Source of the DNA: Ferruginibacter sp.
Lineage (GTDB): Bacteria > Bacteroidota > Bacteroidia > Chitinophagales > Chitinophagaceae
Length of the DNA stretch: 44,204 bases
Direction: 5' to 3'
NCBI GenBank assembly: GCA_025352525.1
Contig: JANXTG010000199.1
Coordinates: 1-44,204, forward strand
Part shown: one piece after another, positions 42,338 through 44,204 of the stretch
Position numbering within the stretch: the stretch's first letter is position 1
How the letters are laid out: the number at the start of each line of letters is the position of its first letter
The notes under the pieces: model-generated
Seen by the model: only the letters and a program-made list of their open reading frames with translations
Told to the model about the DNA's origin: nothing
Databases searched by the model: none
Program-made: the position numbers and the translations under genes

Positions 42338-42862
42338 ATGGAAGAGTTATTTTCTACAAAAATAAAATCGAGTTTAACCAAACTTGGGATTTATCAAACT
42401 GCTGGCGGCACACTTGGTATATTAATAATTATTTGGTCGATTTATAATAGCATCTCAATAACGGGGGTATCTGTCTTAATCTACCTATCGATGTCATTTT
42501 TCTTTGCATATTCCATATTTTGTGGAATCCTTTGTATTAAAAAGAACAGAGATGCATTAATCCATTCTTTAATAAATCAAATGCTTCAGGTTTTTGGGTT
42601 TGCAGTGATGGGCTACGCATTAAAATACATAGCGGGATTTTATTTGACAATTGGACTAGACTTGACAGACTCACTACAATTTACTTCTGGTACAGGAATT
42701 TCTAAATTTGCTTTCAATATAAACAATGAAAAAGAAAGGTTAGAAATAGATGTAAATCTTATTGCATTAGGAATTGTTTATTGGATTGATAGACTTAAAC
42801 AAAAAGTTAAGTCAGAAGAAATTATAAGAAAAACATCTTCGATTGGTGAGGCCCAAGCCTAA
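42338..42862 (+). CDS. Membrane protein of unknown function
   Basis: A protein of 174 residues from ATG 42338 (the ORF track starts at TTG 42281, 19 codons earlier). Three hydrophobic segments are visible: GGTLGILIIIWSIYNSI, VLIYLSMSFFFAYSIFCGILCI and MLQVFGFAVMGYALKYIAGFYL. A polar C-terminal half follows (FAFNINNEKERLEIDVN) and then a basic tail. No family recognised. It follows the repeat-like element, with no partner gene in an operon. Confidence that it is a gene rests on length, membrane pattern and codon use like its neighbours. Confidence 0.6.
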   Translation: MEELFSTKIKSSLTKLGIYQTAGGTLGILIIIWSIYNSISITGVSVLIYLSMSFFFAYSIFCGILCIKKNRDALIHSLINQMLQVFGFAVMGYALKYIAGFYLTIGLDLTDSLQFTSGTGISKFAFNINNEKERLEIDVNLIALGIVYWIDRLKQKVKSEEIIRKTSSIGEAQA

Positions 42863-42905
42863 TAAAGTGTAAGGTCAAATTCTTAAATACTTCGGGCAGC
42901 TTGTT

Positions 42906-43412
42906 CTACACCCGCAACTCAAACAAACTTACATCCGCATTATGGTAATGCGCCGGCAATCCCTTAGTATTTTGTAGATTTCTTAATTCTAAAAATGTAA
43001 ACCCACATTTGGTGTAATGCGCTATCAGCTTTTCATTCATCCCTGTAGTATCTAACCGCACAAATTTTTTATCATTTGTAACAGCATATTTCTTTGCCCA
43101 TTCAACAATGTTTAGCACAAAGTTCTTGCCTCTATAATTTTCATTGGTTGCTATTCTGTGTATGTAAACTGATGGGTCAATATTTCTTTCCTCCCAAATC
43201 AATGGATCGGTAAATGTGGTGGCCCATATGCAGGCAATTTCCCCCTCAATTATTAATTTCCATTGGTGGTTTTCAGCAATTTCATCCTCCACCATTTTGT
43301 AATCAAATACCGGCCAATGCATGTTATACCTTTCCTTTTGGTAATTAGTTGCAATAGCGTACAATCTAAAAATCTCGTGAATGTCTTCCATTACACAGTT
43401 AAAAATTTCCAT
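42906..43412 (-). CDS. GNAT-family N-acetyltransferase
   Basis: A 168-residue protein from ATG 43412; the ORF track start, five codons earlier, is TTG. The acetyl-CoA site motif is IHRIATNENYRGKNFVLNIVEWA (R-x-x-G/A type, here RGKNF), followed by the LDTTGMNEKLIAHYTKCGFTFLEL beta-bulge and helix 4 typical of GNAT. The target is unknown; the family acetylates amines on small molecules, antibiotics, peptides or proteins. Its start overlaps the upstream frame of the divergent E1 gene. It is convergent with the membrane-protein gene. Confidence 0.85.
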   Translation of the reverse strand: MEIFNCVMEDIHEIFRLYAIATNYQKERYNMHWPVFDYKMVEDEIAENHQWKLIIEGEIACIWATTFTDPLIWEERNIDPSVYIHRIATNENYRGKNFVLNIVEWAKKYAVTNDKKFVRLDTTGMNEKLIAHYTKCGFTFLELRNLQNTKGLPAHYHNADVSLFELRV

Positions 43413-43519
43413 TACTTCAAATTTCAATGAAATTATAAAAAATTATATGATTAGTTTCAGGAGACATCAAAACAAAACTTTGTCTTGTAGAAAAAAATAT
43501 TTTTACCCCTTCAGCAACT

Positions 43520-43527
43520 TAAATTTG
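43520..43527 (+). promoter_or_regulatory. Candidate promoter (-7 element) for the E1 gene
   Basis: TAAATTTG matches TAnnTTTG exactly, inside the ORF-track frame. If functional, the E1 start would be downstream (TTG 43567 is in frame), not ATG 43447. Confidence 0.35.
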
Positions 43528-43970
43528 CAAAGTAAAAATTGTCCTTCATCACAACTTCATTCACTTTTGGATCAGAATATTTTATTAAAAGCTTTTACAC
43601 ATATATGCCAGGCAAAGGCAATGGCAACAATATATGAAGCTAACCGTACTATTTGCAAATATGTGCACAGCACAAGTCGTGGGCACGAAGCCATACAACT
43701 TGCTACCGCATACAATTTATTGCCCTGCGATTATGTAAGTCCATATTACAGAGATGAAAGCATGATGCTTGGCATGGGTTTTTCTCCCTACATTTTAATG
43801 CTGCAATTACTTGCAAAAGGTGAAGATATTTTTACGGGTGGCCGGTCATATTACAATCATCCAAATTACAGAGGTGATGATAAGCCTACCATCATTCACC
43901 AAAGCAGCGCCACAGGCATGCAGGCAATTCCTACAACAGGTGTGGCGCAGGGGTTGAAGTACATGAGAAG

Positions 43971-44005
43971 CCTCCCTAAATCCCTCCCGGGGAGGGACTT
44001 TAAAG
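43971..44005. repeat. REP-like hairpin inside the E1 reading frame
   Basis: CCTCCCTAAATCCCTCCCGG and GGAGGGACTTTAAAG: the CCCTCCC and GGGAGGG parts form a strong hairpin. It resembles a short GGGAGGG/TTTAAAG repeat I know from Bacteroidota intergenic DNA, and lies exactly where the E1 protein loses homology. Confidence 0.5.
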
Positions 44006-44204
44006 TCTCTGAGAAATCAGCGTCTATGAATATGAATGTCTCCATCGAATCTTCCCGCATGGCGATGATGTAACGAGGCAAAGAGCAAGAGCGAGAGAAA
44101 TAGTCGAAATCAGTCTTATCCTATCTTGAATCATTGCGTGTTTGTCCATCCATCGATGGAGATTTATTGTTTTAAACACGCCATAGATCTGTCGATCAAA
44201 TTTG

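Larger units (their letters stand above)
43447..44073 (+). pseudogene. E1 component of 2-oxoacid dehydrogenase, truncated / interrupted
   Basis: The frame encodes the N-terminal part of a thiamine-diphosphate-dependent 2-oxoacid (branched-chain/pyruvate-type) dehydrogenase: HSTSRGHEAIQLATAYNL, CDYVSPYYRDESMMLGMG, and HQSSATGMQAIPTTGVAQGLKY. After GLKYM the sequence changes to RSLPKSLPGRDFKVSEKSASMN and stops, before the ThDP-binding GDG region that should follow. The break coincides with a repeat-like hairpin (43971-44005), so the gene appears disrupted. The start is uncertain: ATG 43447, or TTG 43567 behind a TAAATTTG element (43520-43527). The intact gene would be about 650-800 codons and should continue past the window if only a small insertion is present. 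Confidence 0.7.

Noticed and set aside
43971-44204. Group II intron or transposase interrupting the E1 gene
   Set aside because: No GTGCG-type intron start, domain V or transposase fragment is seen in the 230 bases available; a short repeat is enough to explain the break, though the element may continue outside the window.

Overview
The window looks like a chromosomal stretch of a Bacteroidota bacterium, most likely of the Chitinophagaceae/Chitinophagales. The evidence is consistent: AT-rich DNA, a SusD C-terminus, type IX secretion (T9SS) tails (both the gliding-motility C-terminal domain and the Por-type tail), the futalosine menaquinone pathway, a DUF1800/DUF1501 pair, almost no Shine-Dalgarno sequences, and promoter-like TAnnTTTG/TAnnTTCG elements a short distance upstream of start codons. 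The species cannot be read from the sequence.

Layout. 1-660: end of a SusD-like gene, then a tRNA with CAT anticodon. 712-9738: a single-domain response regulator (minus strand), then an OmpR-type response regulator/histidine kinase pair, a secreted YVTN-type beta-propeller protein, and a TolC / membrane-fusion / RND efflux set, all in one direction. 9894-12094: two small proteins of unknown function, then a minus-strand group gatC - ABC ATPase - cobalamin adenosyltransferase. 12213-17357: trpS, a large secreted M16 peptidase and a deoxynucleoside kinase. 17499-24901: a signalling region with a minus-strand operon (multi-pass membrane protein, NarL-type histidine kinase, NarL-type response regulator) and two orphan NarL-type regulators that flank a 940-residue secreted PKD-repeat T9SS protein. 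24971-32421: metabolism, with a class IV aminotransferase, photolyase, mqnD-mqnB, two tandem PTPS/QueD-family genes plus folE, fabD and mdh. 32621-37634: a small T9SS protein, a thioredoxin-like protein and the DUF1800-DUF1501 pair. 37680-41076: an unknown protein, elongation factor P, accB and accC. 41273-44204: a methyltransferase, a membrane protein, a GNAT acetyltransferase, and an E1 dehydrogenase gene whose reading frame breaks off in repeat-like DNA.

How they fit together. The OmpR-type two-component pair lies directly upstream of the efflux set and probably controls it. The three NarL-type regulators are similar to each other and sit around one histidine kinase, so that kinase may serve more than one of them. 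folE and the PTPS homologues form a pterin (tetrahydropterin or deazapurine) block. mqnD/mqnB show menaquinone made through futalosine. accB/accC and fabD belong to fatty-acid synthesis.

The most interesting observations are: (1) an EF-P whose modified-lysine position is arginine in a rewritten loop; (2) a membrane protein whose frame extends about 65 codons upstream of any ATG/GTG/TTG start and seems to begin at ATT or CTG just behind a promoter-like element; (3) an adaptor protein of the efflux set that almost lacks its helical hairpin; (4) a gene start apparently broken by one extra A in a run of seven; (5) the E1 gene interrupted by a repeat; and (6) three repeat-like intergenic elements. 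I found no CRISPR array, rRNA, transposase or clear defence system. All assignments come from reading the sequence; no database search was run.
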